Source: DASYXT01 sp035934555 (GTDB taxonomy: Bacteria; Verrucomicrobiota; Verrucomicrobiia; Limisphaerales; UBA8199). Taken from it: DNA of 64,000 nt. The stretch is taken from contig DASYXT010000034.1 in assembly GCA_035934555.1 (NCBI GenBank), positions 1 to 64,000 of the forward strand, read 5' to 3'. A program made the position numbers and the translations under genes. Below, piece by piece: positions 53,673 through 62,114 of this stretch; position 1 is the first letter of the stretch, and each line of letters opens with the position of its first letter. The notes beneath the pieces are model-generated. The model ran no database searches. It was not told the origin of the DNA and worked only from the letters and a program-made list of their open reading frames with translations.

Positions 53673-55154
53673 ATGATGGCCCTCTTCCAAAACCAAACAC
53701 CGCGCCGCTGGATGGCTCCGGCTTCGCTGCTGCTGCCCCTCCTTCTGGCCGGCTGTAATTTCGCGCCCAAGTACAATCGACCGACCGTCAACACGCCCGC
53801 CAGTTTCAAGGAAGCAGCCAAACCGAGCACGGGCGCAACCAATCTTTGGCAACTCGCGCAACCGGGCGACGCACTGGCACGCGGCAAATGGTGGGAACTC
53901 TTCGGCGATCCCGAACTCAACAAGCTCGAAGAACAAGTCGCCGTTTCCAACCAGAATGTGGCCGCGGCGTTTGCGAACTTTATGGCTGCGCGGGCCATCG
54001 TCAATGAAACACGCGCGCAGTTATTTCCCATTGTCACAGCCAATGGAAACCTGACTCGCAGCCGGATACCGCTCTCGAATTTCCGCGGGACCTCGGTCGC
54101 CGGCGCCACCACCATCAGCCAATACTCGCTGCCCCTGGACGCGTCCTGGCAACTGGACTTGTGGGGCCGCGTGCGCAACTCGATCCAGGCCAGCGCTTTC
54201 GAGGCCCAGGCGACGCGCGCCGATCTCGAAAACACCAAGCTCAGCGCCCAAGCCGAACTGGCCACGGCATTCTTTCAATTGCGCTCGCAGGATGTGCTAG
54301 CCCAGCTTTACGCCGACACGGTCAAAGCTTACCTCGATTCCTATAACCTCACTAAAGTGCGCTTCCAGACCGGCATCGCCTCGGATGAGGATATCGCGCA
54401 AGCCGAAACACAATTGCGGACAGCGCAGGCGCAGGCAACCAACCTGGGAGTTCTGCGCGCGCAGTTGGAACACGCGATAGCGATGCTCACCGGCCAGGCG
54501 CCGGCGGCTCTTTCCCTGCCGCAGAATGCGGCCGTGCCCGCTTCGCCGTCGGTTCCGCCGGGTGTGCCGTCCGAGTTGTTGCAACGCCGGCCCGATATCG
54601 CCGCGGCCGAACGGCGCGTGGCCGAGGCCAACGCCCGGATTGGTGTCGCCAAGGCGGCGTTCTACCCCACCCTGACCTTGAGCGGAGCGGCGGGACTGCA
54701 GAGCGCCTCCTCAGCAACGCTGCTGGAGTGGTCCAGCCGCGTTTGGTCCGTTGGCGCTGCAGCCGCTGAAACGGTGTTCGACGCCGGCTTGCGCAAAGCC
54801 ACGGTCGAACAATTCCGCGCCGAATACGACCTCACCGTTGCGCAGTACCGCCAGGTCGTGTTAACCGCCTTTCAGCAAGTGGAAGATGACCTCGCTTCGT
54901 TGCGGATTCTTGGCGACCAGGAGCAACAGCAACAAGCAGCGGTTGAAGCGGCTCAACAATATCTTAACCTGGCCTTGAATCGTTACAAGCTGGGCATCGA
55001 CAGTTACCTCAACGTTATCACGGCTCAGACCACCTACCTGCAAAATCGGCAAACGCTCGTCACGCTGCGCATGCAACGCCTGACTTCGAGTGTCCAGCTC
55101 ATTGAAGCCATCGGCGGCGCCTGGAACGCCTCACAATTGAGCGCCAAGGATTAG
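53673..55154 (+). CDS. Outer-membrane efflux channel lipoprotein (NodT/OprM family)
   Basis: 493 residues from the ATG at 53673 (a second ATG follows directly); the open frame from 53634 overlaps the permease and is not used. The signal ends in the lipobox 'L-L-A-G-C', with lipidated Cys28, then the family's 'APKYNRPTVNTPASF'. The periplasmic helical barrel is seen in 'WWELFGDPELNKLEEQVAVSNQNV' (in parts), 'ASWQLDLWGRVRNSIQAS' and 'RRPDIAAAERRVAEANARIGVAKAAFYPTL'. It completes the tripartite pump with the three preceding genes. Confidence 0.93.
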   Translation: MMALFQNQTPRRWMAPASLLLPLLLAGCNFAPKYNRPTVNTPASFKEAAKPSTGATNLWQLAQPGDALARGKWWELFGDPELNKLEEQVAVSNQNVAAAFANFMAARAIVNETRAQLFPIVTANGNLTRSRIPLSNFRGTSVAGATTISQYSLPLDASWQLDLWGRVRNSIQASAFEAQATRADLENTKLSAQAELATAFFQLRSQDVLAQLYADTVKAYLDSYNLTKVRFQTGIASDEDIAQAETQLRTAQAQATNLGVLRAQLEHAIAMLTGQAPAALSLPQNAAVPASPSVPPGVPSELLQRRPDIAAAERRVAEANARIGVAKAAFYPTLTLSGAAGLQSASSATLLEWSSRVWSVGAAAAETVFDAGLRKATVEQFRAEYDLTVAQYRQVVLTAFQQVEDDLASLRILGDQEQQQQAAVEAAQQYLNLALNRYKLGIDSYLNVITAQTTYLQNRQTLVTLRMQRLTSSVQLIEAIGGAWNASQLSAKD

Positions 55155-55159
55155 GTACG

Positions 55160-55268
55160 ACGCGGACTTTTCTCCGCGGAAACAATCGAACCGAGGTGGC
55201 CCGATAATGCCCCCCTGCGCTTGGCGTTCGAGCGTTGTTGCGGACTAGAGTCTGGCTAGAGTCCGCGT
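55160..55268. repeat. Palindromic repeat element, family B, copy 2
   Basis: Terminal inverted repeats ACGCGGACT (55160-55168) and AGTCCGCGT (55260-55268), 9 bp perfect, enclose 109 bp. Inner hairpins: GCGGA-CTTTTC-TCCGC at 55162-55177 and GCGGACT (55240-55246) with AGTCCGC (55260-55266). It begins 5 bp after the stop of the efflux channel gene and lies between convergent operons, where it could serve as a terminator. Confidence 0.65.
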
Positions 55269-55282
55269 TCCGTAATGCTCTT

Positions 55283-55660
55283 TTAATTGAGGAGCGCTTT
55301 GGGTGGAGTGGGCCCGGCGCTGGCACCTGGCGGTTCCGGGGGTACACTGGGCGTCGCCTGAGCGCGTTTGCGCAACACCACCACTGCCGCCGTGCAACCG
55401 GTCCAAGTGGGCAGGAAATCGGCCACCGGCACCAGTTCGATCACAAATGTCGGCAGCAGCAGCGGATGGAAACCCAACGCTGCGGAGATAATCACCATTG
55501 CGAGGACGTCCAGCCCCTCATCGACAAACACCCAGCCGAATGGCCCCAAGAGCAACTGCAACGCGTCGGTCGCCACTGCGGTCCCATACGCGCACCAGAG
55601 CCGCTGCCGCGTCAGCAACGGCGGGCGCAACACATCCCGCAGCCTTGCTGATATGTTCAT
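55283..55660 (-). CDS. Small membrane protein, unknown function
   Basis: 125 residues with three hydrophobic segments (about 22-41, 50-66, 68-95) and a Pro/Ala-rich cytoplasmic tail. 'TAVATDALQLLLGPFGWVFVDEGLDVLAM' (in parts) and 'LIPTFVIELVPVADFLPTW'-like text are typical of short DUF-type membrane proteins seen in several phyla. Starts 6 bp after the ferredoxin gene ends, so the two are one transcript. Confidence 0.6.
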   Translation of the reverse strand: MNISARLRDVLRPPLLTRQRLWCAYGTAVATDALQLLLGPFGWVFVDEGLDVLAMVIISAALGFHPLLLPTFVIELVPVADFLPTWTGCTAAVVVLRKRAQATPSVPPEPPGASAGPTPPKALLN

Positions 55661-55666
55661 AAAGAT

Positions 55667-56314
55667 CTATGCGCTGGTAAGCGCCTTGGCAGCCGGAGCC
55701 GCCCCCTTGCCGGGGTCCGCAGCAGCCTTGGCCTTAGCTTCGGCGGCTGCCTTGGCTTTGGTTTCCGCATCCGCTTTGGCTTTAGCTTCGATCTTTAATT
55801 TCTCAGCCGACAAACGCCCATCGACTTCGGCCGCCTCAGTGGGATGGATGCGCTTGTAATAATCATTGTTCTTGGCCAGATCGTTCTTGTGGAGCAGCAG
55901 ACCGCCGAACCGGTCATCGGTGCTCAACTCGAACTGGGTATCCATTTTAATCGCGTCAAACGGGCACACTTCAACGCAGATTTGGCAGCTCATGCAGACC
56001 GAGATGTCGATGTCGAATACCTTGGGCTGGAACTGTAGCTTGCCAACGTAATCCGGCTTTTTGGCGGTGTCTTTGACGATGTAAATGCACTTGGGCGGAC
56101 ATTCCTTTTCGCAAATCTGGCAGGCCACACAGCGCAGGCCCTTCTGCCAATCATCGCCATCGTAAACCAGAAACGGGAAATTCCGTGTCGCCTCCTTCGC
56201 CGGGAGACGCTCTTCGGGGTATTGGACGGTCACCAGGCGGTCCGCCTCGACGTAGCTGCCGAAGAAGTTCCGGGCCGTCTCGGCCATGCCTTTGAGAATG
56301 CCTTCGCCTAACAT
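55667..56314 (-). CDS. 2x[4Fe-4S] ferredoxin, NuoI-like, with Ala/Lys tail
   Basis: 215 residues. Two four-cysteine clusters: Cys62, 65, 68, 72 ('CVACQICEKECP') and Cys107, 110, 113, 117 ('CMSCQICVEVCP'), spaced as in complex I subunit NuoI. The N-terminal 'EGILKGMAETARNFFGSYVE' is also NuoI-like. The C-terminal ~45 residues are a repetitive Ala/Lys/Glu helix ('AEAKAKAAADPGKG') not found in NuoI proper. No other nuo gene is nearby, so it may serve another electron-transfer complex or be an extra NuoI copy. Confidence 0.8.
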   Translation of the reverse strand: MLGEGILKGMAETARNFFGSYVEADRLVTVQYPEERLPAKEATRNFPFLVYDGDDWQKGLRCVACQICEKECPPKCIYIVKDTAKKPDYVGKLQFQPKVFDIDISVCMSCQICVEVCPFDAIKMDTQFELSTDDRFGGLLLHKNDLAKNNDYYKRIHPTEAAEVDGRLSAEKLKIEAKAKADAETKAKAAAEAKAKAAADPGKGAAPAAKALTSA

Positions 56315-56409
56315 TGGTTATCAGTTTTCATTTCGCGCCGCATTGCCGGCCATGTCGTCTGCCAGGATAGGATAATGCGGGGCCGCCCGGTTGCAATCGC
56401 CAACTCGGC

Positions 56410-57576
56410 TCACCGTGCCTTCACGCCAAAGAACAGGATCACCAAATCAATCACGAATAGCAGGACGATGGTCACTTCCAGCAGCAGCATCCAACGATTC
56501 GTTTGGTCGTGATTGAGCAGTTGGTACAGATCGTCTAACGTCTGCAGCTTATCGTCGATCGTCCTGTGCCAATCGGACAGATGAAACCGGGCGGATATGT
56601 TTTGATAAATGCGGGCCAGGTGCCAGTCACCGAAGAACTTCGTGATATTCGACAGCTCGTCACTGAACCGGGCGAGGTCAATACGGATTTCGCGCAACTC
56701 GCGCATCACCGCCGTGCGCCCGCGGATCGAGCGCCGGCTCAAATCCCGGTAAGCGCGTTCCAGCGAATCGTCCAAAATCCGGTCGTAAGCCTCCAGTTCC
56801 GCCAATTGCAAATTCGCCAACTCCATCACGTACAGCGTCTCGTCAAAGTGCTGGCGGTCGTCAATCAGCAGCGCCGCATCCCAGTCCACCACCACCAAAT
56901 CATTTTCATAATAACTCAAGAACCGGTCGGTGGACTCGTCGGCTTCCTGCTTGGAAAGGTGGGCGATGTCGGGCTCCTGGGTCAGCAGCGAAGCCACCGC
57001 GCGGCGATGGCCGCGCAGCCAGGCCTCGGCACTCAGTAGCGAACCGTCTTCGGTCTGCAGCGGGGATTCGAGGCAGAACACCGTATAGGCCTCCTCCTCC
57101 GCCAGGTTGCGAACGGGACGAACATAATACGGTGCCAACTCCCGGCGCACTTCCTCCGCCAGGTGCCGCACCTCTTCGTGCAGCGAGCCGTTGCTGAACT
57201 GCAGGTCGTGATAATCTACCAGGTCTTCGACGTGCGGAACTGCAAAGGGCACGCGAATGGTGATGCTAATGGCGCCAACCGGCAGCAGCTTTATCGCCCG
57301 CTCGACGCGCAGCGGACCGTGTGGCCCAAGCCGCTCCAACGGCGGCAGCCGAACCATTTGCGGCCGATAAAAAAATAAATGCCGCGGGCTGCGTTTGCTC
57401 GAATCGACGACAAATTGCGCGACGGGTTGGCCGAGCAATTCGGTCACCGGCTGGCGCACCATCTCATACGCCACATCAAAGGCGTAAATGTACACAACCT
57501 CGCCCCGATATTGCCGGACTTTCGGCACGGGGCTCTTGCGTTCGATTGACGCGGGTTGGTTGAGTGAGACGATCAT
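56410..57576 (-). CDS. RMD1/DUF155-family protein with C-terminal membrane anchor
   Basis: 388 residues. The DUF155 (RMD1/YagE) domain covers about 100-350: 'VPHVEDLVDYHDLQFSNGSL', 'YENDLVVVDWDAALLIDD', 'YVMELANLQLAELEAYD' and 'RELREIRIDLARFSDELSNI'. It ends in one membrane helix ('LLLEVTIVLLFVIDLVILFF'). The yeast relatives affect meiotic division and mitochondrial translation; the bacterial role is unknown. On the same strand as the ferredoxin gene, 95 bp upstream. Confidence 0.75.
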   Translation of the reverse strand: MIVSLNQPASIERKSPVPKVRQYRGEVVYIYAFDVAYEMVRQPVTELLGQPVAQFVVDSSKRSPRHLFFYRPQMVRLPPLERLGPHGPLRVERAIKLLPVGAISITIRVPFAVPHVEDLVDYHDLQFSNGSLHEEVRHLAEEVRRELAPYYVRPVRNLAEEEAYTVFCLESPLQTEDGSLLSAEAWLRGHRRAVASLLTQEPDIAHLSKQEADESTDRFLSYYENDLVVVDWDAALLIDDRQHFDETLYVMELANLQLAELEAYDRILDDSLERAYRDLSRRSIRGRTAVMRELREIRIDLARFSDELSNITKFFGDWHLARIYQNISARFHLSDWHRTIDDKLQTLDDLYQLLNHDQTNRWMLLLEVTIVLLFVIDLVILFFGVKAR

Positions 57577-57654
57577 GACCTCCTAAAATACCTTATGAAG
57601 CAGGGAAAGTCGAAGCGCAGGCGAAACAATCTCAACCTGCTCATCAACAACGAC

Positions 57655-57930
57655 TCAGATACGGGAAGGCATTCCTGACCGCCGAAGATACTCTGAGCCC
57701 GCGACTTGCCGAAGCAGTGTCGCCGCAGATTCCGACGATATGCCTTTCAATCTTCGGCTAGTGCCGGTCTCAAAGAGTCCGGGCAAGTGGGTCATGCCGT
57801 GCTTAACACGCAAGAGCTCAATTGCGTGCTTCTGCAGGCGGTAGAAAACAAGTAGCGCGGGAACTCTCTTAGGAAGAGGGTCCGAATCCCGGGAAAGGGC
57901 TGGTCGTCCCGCAGACGCGGTGATCAACAC
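57655..57930 (-). pseudogene. Remnant of a ParE/RelE-type toxin
   Basis: Residues coded at 57909-57769 read 'GRP...RVPALLVFYRLQKHAIELLRVKHG...LPGLFE', the C-terminal half of ParE toxins ('LIFYR...IEIVRVLHGARDLPALF'). The N-terminal half is missing: the frame opens shortly after a TAG near 57956, starts only at a GTG, and upstream sequence shows stops in all frames. No antitoxin is seen. About 40 unrelated residues follow the end of the homology. Read as a decayed toxin gene in a 470-bp gap that otherwise holds nothing recognisable. Confidence 0.45.
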
Positions 57931-58048
57931 AATCGTCCTATCCCGCGATTGCTTCTATCTGCGGGCAATCATGGTATCAAAATGACGGTCAAAGCAGGTT
58001 TTCGGCTTCAAGCTTCACTTTGATTCGCGGTGCTGTAGGTTGGCGGGC

Positions 58049-58981
58049 ATGGTATCGGCCAAACCCTGGAAAACGTACGCCGTGTTGCGTTTGATCTTCA
58101 GCATTTTCCTTTGCGTGCTGGCTGGGGCGTTGGTGATGGCGGCTCTTCATTACCACCCCAAGAGCTCCGCGGCGGGGCTAAAGTTCTACCTCGTGATGAG
58201 CCTGGGCCTGCTTTTCATCATCATCGGCGTCATCTTACTGATGAGCCGCTGGCGGCTGGAGGGGTTCCTGTGGCGATTCGCGGCGGCGCTGGTTTGCATT
58301 TATGGTGGTCTGTTCCTGGGGTTTTGGGCGCAAAAAATGGCGGGCGGGAGCGTGCCCTCGCCTTCAGTGGTGCAGATGCTGGTCGGAGTCCTCAGTTTTC
58401 AAGGGCTGGCGCTGGTGCTGGTTTGGGTGTTCGTCCGTGAGCATGGAATCACGGTGCGTGAGGCCTTTGGGTTGCCGAACAGCTTGCCTCAGGCCATGGG
58501 ACTTGGGGTGATGCTAGCCTGTTTATTTATGCCGGTGGGGTGGGGGCTTCAGTATGGGTCCAGCCGCATAATTGAATGGGCCGGAAACCGGTTTCCCAAG
58601 CTGGGGGTCAAACCGGAGCAACAGGAGGCGGTGCAGACGCTCGAGATGGCGGTGAATTGGCGCAACCGGCTGGCCCTGGGCCTGGTCACGATCCTCTTAG
58701 TGCCGGTCGCTGAGGAAGTGTTGTTTCGTGGCATTCTTTATCCCTGGATCAAGCAGGCCGGGTATCCTGCGCTGGCGTGGTGGGGCACAGCGCTGCTATT
58801 CGCGGCGATGCACACCAACCTAGCCAGTTTCATTCCCTTGACGGTGCTGGCCCTGGCCCTGGCCGCCCTTTACGAACGCACCGATAACCTGCTGGCCCCC
58901 ATCACCACCCACGCGGTCTTCAACGGCCTCAATTTCACTTTGCTCTACTCGGCCCAGGAAATGATGAGACACTCGCGATGA
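58049..58981 (+). CDS. CPBP-family intramembrane protease
   Basis: 310 residues from the ATG at 58049 (a TTG three codons earlier is possible). Eight or so membrane helices. The CPBP/Abi signature is present: 'VPVAEEVLFRG' (Glu-Glu-x3-Arg), 'LLFAAMHTNLASF' with the second-motif His, and 'ITTHAVFNGLNF'. Relatives include Rce1 prenyl-protein endopeptidases and bacteriocin-immunity proteins; substrate unknown. Its TGA overlaps the thiL start (ATGA at 58978-58981), so it opens a coupled operon with thiL and tsaE. Confidence 0.85.
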   Translation: MVSAKPWKTYAVLRLIFSIFLCVLAGALVMAALHYHPKSSAAGLKFYLVMSLGLLFIIIGVILLMSRWRLEGFLWRFAAALVCIYGGLFLGFWAQKMAGGSVPSPSVVQMLVGVLSFQGLALVLVWVFVREHGITVREAFGLPNSLPQAMGLGVMLACLFMPVGWGLQYGSSRIIEWAGNRFPKLGVKPEQQEAVQTLEMAVNWRNRLALGLVTILLVPVAEEVLFRGILYPWIKQAGYPALAWWGTALLFAAMHTNLASFIPLTVLALALAALYERTDNLLAPITTHAVFNGLNFTLLYSAQEMMRHSR

Positions 58982-59907
58982 ATGAGTTCGAGCTGATCGG
59001 CCGCCTGACCCGTTCGCTGCCCACCAATAAATCGGTTGTGGTTGGGCCGGGCGATGATTGCGCAGTGTTGGACGTTGGCCTCGAGGACCGCTTCCTGCTG
59101 TTCAAAACCGACGCGGTCGTTGAAGGCGTTCATTTCACCAACACAACCACGCCCGTGCAGGTGGGCCACAAGGCTCTGGCACGTTGCCTGAGTGATATCG
59201 CTGCCATGGCCGGAGTGCCGACCGCCGCCGTAGTGACATTGGCTCTACCACGCGAGTTTTCACACCAATGGGTTGAAGCAATGTACACTGGCATGAACCA
59301 ACTGGCCCGCCGTCATGAAGTCGCCATTGTTGGCGGGGAAACCACCACCAACCCCGAGCGGACGCTCGTTTCGGTTGCGTTGGTGGGCTGGGTCGAACGA
59401 GGCAAAGCGGTGCTCCGCTCAGGCGCGGAACCCGGCGACGCCATTTTTGTTACGGGCGAACTGGGCGGTTCCTTAAGTGGAAAACACCTTGAGTTTGAAC
59501 CAAGGCTAGCTGAGGCGCGTTGGCTGACGCAGCACTTTTCCATTCACGCCATGCTCGACCTCAGTGACGGTCTGGCCGGGGATTTGCCACATGTGCTAAG
59601 TGCGAGCCGAGTCGGGGCGGAATTGCTGGCGAGTGCGATCCCGGTGAGCCGCGAGGCCAAGCGAGCCGCCGCCCAGGCGCGTTCGAAGCCCCCACTCCAG
59701 GCGGCGCTGAGCGACGGAGAGGATTTCGAATTGTTGTTTACGGTTGCGCCCAAAGATGCGGTGCCGCTGTTGGATGGGTGGCGAGCACAGTTCCCAAACC
59801 TCCCCTTGACCTGCATCGGCAAGATCACCTCCCAGAACGGCATTACGATGCGCGATAAGAACGGGGTCCATTCGCTCTCAGCTCATGGCTACGTTCATTT
59901 CGCATAG
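58978..59907 (+). CDS. thiL: Thiamine-monophosphate kinase
   Basis: 309 residues. Phosphorylates thiamine phosphate to the active cofactor thiamine diphosphate. AIR-synthase fold with 'VGPGDDCAVLD' (Asp26-Asp27 bind Mg-ATP), 'FKTDAVVEGVHF', 'KALARCLSDIAAMAG', 'VGGETTTNPE' and 'DLSDGLAGDLPHVL'. Its start overlaps the protease gene by 4 bp and its end overlaps tsaE by 23 bp, so the three are co-translated. Confidence 0.95.
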   Translation: MNEFELIGRLTRSLPTNKSVVVGPGDDCAVLDVGLEDRFLLFKTDAVVEGVHFTNTTTPVQVGHKALARCLSDIAAMAGVPTAAVVTLALPREFSHQWVEAMYTGMNQLARRHEVAIVGGETTTNPERTLVSVALVGWVERGKAVLRSGAEPGDAIFVTGELGGSLSGKHLEFEPRLAEARWLTQHFSIHAMLDLSDGLAGDLPHVLSASRVGAELLASAIPVSREAKRAAAQARSKPPLQAALSDGEDFELLFTVAPKDAVPLLDGWRAQFPNLPLTCIGKITSQNGITMRDKNGVHSLSAHGYVHFA

Positions 59908-60316
59908 CCCGGACGAAACCATTGCGCTGGGTGAACGGCTCGGCCTGGAGTTGCGCAGCGGGCAAGTGATTGCCTTGTGCGGCGAGCTGGGCGCGGGAAA
60001 GACACAATTTGTGAAAGGCGTGGCCAGTGGTCTGGGCACCAGCGCACGCGTCCATTCACCTACCTTCGCCCTGGTGAATGTGTATGCCGGAGGCCGGCTG
60101 CGGCTGTATCACCTGGATCTTTACCGCCTGGAAACGCCTGAGCAAATCCGAAGCGCAGGCCTCGAGGAATACCTTGCCCCCGTGGGTGTGACGGTGATCG
60201 AATGGGCGGAACGACTCTGGCCCGCGGATCAGCCAGCCCCGCCGGCAGTGACCATAGTGAAGTTCGAAACGCTGAGCGAACGGGAGCGGCGCATCACGCT
60301 CGAGCCCGGCGCTTAA
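59885..60316 (+). CDS. tsaE: tRNA t6A threonylcarbamoyl transferase ATPase component
   Basis: 143 residues. Walker A 'GELGAGKT' at 33-40, 'VHSPTFALVNVYAGG', 'LYHLDLYRLETPEQI' and 'VIEWAERL', all typical of TsaE (YjeE), the ATPase that drives the TsaB-TsaD complex making t6A at position 37 of ANN-decoding tRNAs. The start lies 23 bp inside thiL. Its TAA (60314-60316) overlaps the stop of the convergent gene. Confidence 0.95.
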   Translation: MATFISHSPDETIALGERLGLELRSGQVIALCGELGAGKTQFVKGVASGLGTSARVHSPTFALVNVYAGGRLRLYHLDLYRLETPEQIRSAGLEEYLAPVGVTVIEWAERLWPADQPAPPAVTIVKFETLSERERRITLEPGA

Positions 60317-61350
60317 AGTTTCGCCGCCTTCACGAATAATTCGAGCCGGTCCTCGACGTTCTCCGCTCCCACCACCTTCGCCGCCGCGCTGTGGAGCATG
60401 GCCCGGTGTTTCTCATTTACTACGACACCGGCGAGGGTTACGCGGCCATGCAAAGTCGTCACAACCAGGTGCGTCGCGTTAAATACTTTGGGCGTCTGAG
60501 TGATAGCGACCAAAACCGCCTGCGTGATCTCCTGGTCCGTCCGGGTTGGCTTGGTCCGTTCAACGGCCGCGGATTGTTCCAAGCCGTAATGGTGACGCAA
60601 CTGCACCACCAGTTCTGGAAAGGCCAGGTCGCTCCAGAAATCTTTCTGGAAATGCGGGCCGGCCAGGAAGTGCGCGCGGCTGGTGCTCAACACCAGGAGC
60701 GCGCCGTCGTGTTTGGCCTGCAACAACACTGGCGGCACTATATAAAGTGTGCCGGCTGGGGCGGCATCCGGGGGCGGTTCGATCACCAGATAGACCGCTT
60801 GCGCCAGCGGCAAGTCCAGCATCACATCCCGTATCTGGCCCAAGGGCTCACCTTGCTGGCCGACCACCGGTGTGCCAAGCAGGCTGGCCGCCGAGCAATA
60901 GTGGGTGCCTGCCGCCGTGACGGGATTTGGCTGGCCGAAATAAGCGAACGCGCCGGCGAGGCTGGCCGGAGCGAGCGAGTCGAACGGGGTGGCGCTTGAA
61001 ACCCGCGGCGCGCCTTTCCACTTCGCTTTTTCAACGTCAATGGCCAACCGCGCTCGCGACACATAAAAGTAACTCCTTGCAGGTACGGGCACCAATTCGC
61101 CTTTCTGCTCCGATGTCACCAGCGTCACCGTCACCTCGCTCCGGGATAAGTCCAACAGAAAATCCTGCACTTTACCCAGCGTCCGCTCTTTGCGGTCCCC
61201 TACCTTCTCCTGCACCAGGGCTGTTACGGGCTTAAGCAGCCCCAATCGGGCACTCTCAGGCGACCAGCTTGTGTCCCCTGCCGCGGCAGAGCCCAGTGGC
61301 ATAGATAAAACCATGAAACCTAGCGCGCAAACTGACTCTCTCGCATTCAT
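60313..61350 (-). CDS. Secreted PRC-barrel and BON-domain protein
   Basis: 345 residues with a signal peptide (1-24, 'VLSMPLGSAAAG'). Two PRC-barrel domains: 'LGKVQDFLLDLSRSEVTVTLV' in parts, and 'VVGQQGEPLGQIRDVMLDL...VYLVIEPP'. A C-terminal BON domain, 'ITQAVLVAITQTPKVFNATHLVVTTLHGRVTLAGVVVN' in parts, binds phospholipid in relatives such as OsmY. A periplasmic stress or envelope role is inferred. Convergent with tsaE with overlapping stop codons; downstream of the HIT gene on the same strand. Confidence 0.75.
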   Translation of the reverse strand: MNARESVCALGFMVLSMPLGSAAAGDTSWSPESARLGLLKPVTALVQEKVGDRKERTLGKVQDFLLDLSRSEVTVTLVTSEQKGELVPVPARSYFYVSRARLAIDVEKAKWKGAPRVSSATPFDSLAPASLAGAFAYFGQPNPVTAAGTHYCSAASLLGTPVVGQQGEPLGQIRDVMLDLPLAQAVYLVIEPPPDAAPAGTLYIVPPVLLQAKHDGALLVLSTSRAHFLAGPHFQKDFWSDLAFPELVVQLRHHYGLEQSAAVERTKPTRTDQEITQAVLVAITQTPKVFNATHLVVTTLHGRVTLAGVVVNEKHRAMLHSAAAKVVGAENVEDRLELFVKAAKL

Positions 61351-61498
61351 AGCATATAACCTGTATCGAAACAGGACACCGCGGGCCGAGCGCAGCCTTT
61401 ACGCTGCGCACACGCACGCTGCGGCGTTCAGAGCTGAGAGAGCGGTTGCCGTGCCAATTAGCCCGATACAGGTCCGCACCAAAGGCAGTTGGGGCGCA

Positions 61499-61843
61499 CT
61501 ATCCCGGCGGCCAGGAAAGGGCCCGCCCGCCCAGGATGTGGCAGTGCAGGTGCGGGACGGCCTCACCGGCGGCTGGCCCATTATTGAAAACCAGGCGGAA
61601 CCCGGATTCAGCGACCCCAAGTTGCCGCGCAACTTCCGCCGCTTTCAGCAACAAATATCCCAGCACCTGCTGGTCCTCGGGTTTGGCCTCAGCGATGCGC
61701 GGGATGGGTTTTTTGGGGATGATTAACACATGCGCGGGCGCCTGCGGCTTGATGTCGCGGAAGGCCAGCACCAGCTCGTCTTCGTACACAATTTGGGCCG
61801 GGATTTCGCGGGCAATGATCTTCTCAAACAGGGTCTTGCTCAT
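61499..61843 (-). CDS. HIT-family nucleotide-binding hydrolase (HinT type)
   Basis: 114 residues from the ATG at 61843 ('MSKTLFEKIIAREIPAQIVYED'); the open frame to 62299 crosses a repeat and is spurious. Histidine triad His98-Leu-His100-Cys-His102, with 'HVLIIPKKPIPRI' and 'FRLVFNNGPAAGEAVPH'. HinT proteins hydrolyse AMP-linked phosphoramidates. Promoter should be in the 270-bp gap shared with proB, which also holds a family A repeat. Confidence 0.93.
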   Translation of the reverse strand: MSKTLFEKIIAREIPAQIVYEDELVLAFRDIKPQAPAHVLIIPKKPIPRIAEAKPEDQQVLGYLLLKAAEVARQLGVAESGFRLVFNNGPAAGEAVPHLHCHILGGRALSWPPG

Positions 61844-61910
61844 GGTAAACCGAACCTGAACCGCCACACGGCCTCCGTCAAGCGTCACCGTACACTTAGC
61901 AACACCAGCG

Positions 61911-62009
61911 AAAGCGGCAGAGGGCTGCCGCAGTCCAAAACCTCGCGGAATCAGTGGGGTGCCCTCCGTCGCGACAGCGTTTTGGACTGCGGCAGCCCTC
62001 TGCCGCTTT
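61911..62009. repeat. Palindromic repeat element, family A, copy 2
   Basis: A 31-bp perfect inverted repeat bounds the element: left arm 61911-61941 (AAAGCGGCAG ... CCAAAAC) and right arm 61979-62009 (GTTTTGG ... GCCGCTTT), 37 bp between. Each arm contains its own hairpin, GCGGCAG-AGGG-CTGCCGC (61914-61931) and GCGGCAG-CCCT-CTGCCGC (61989-62006). It lies between the divergent HIT and proB genes and is the best preserved copy in the window. Confidence 0.85.
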
Positions 62010-62114
62010 TTCTTGGGGCTCGCCGCCCTAATCCCACCTCGTATTCCGGCTGAACCTCTCCTGCGCGTGGTTTCACTCCTCGACACCCTTTGCCCGCTTT
62101 GGTACCAACCGGGC

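Noticed and set aside
61959..62114. N-terminal extension of ProB to 61959
   Set aside because: The codons derive from the family A repeat; homology to glutamate kinases starts after 62115.
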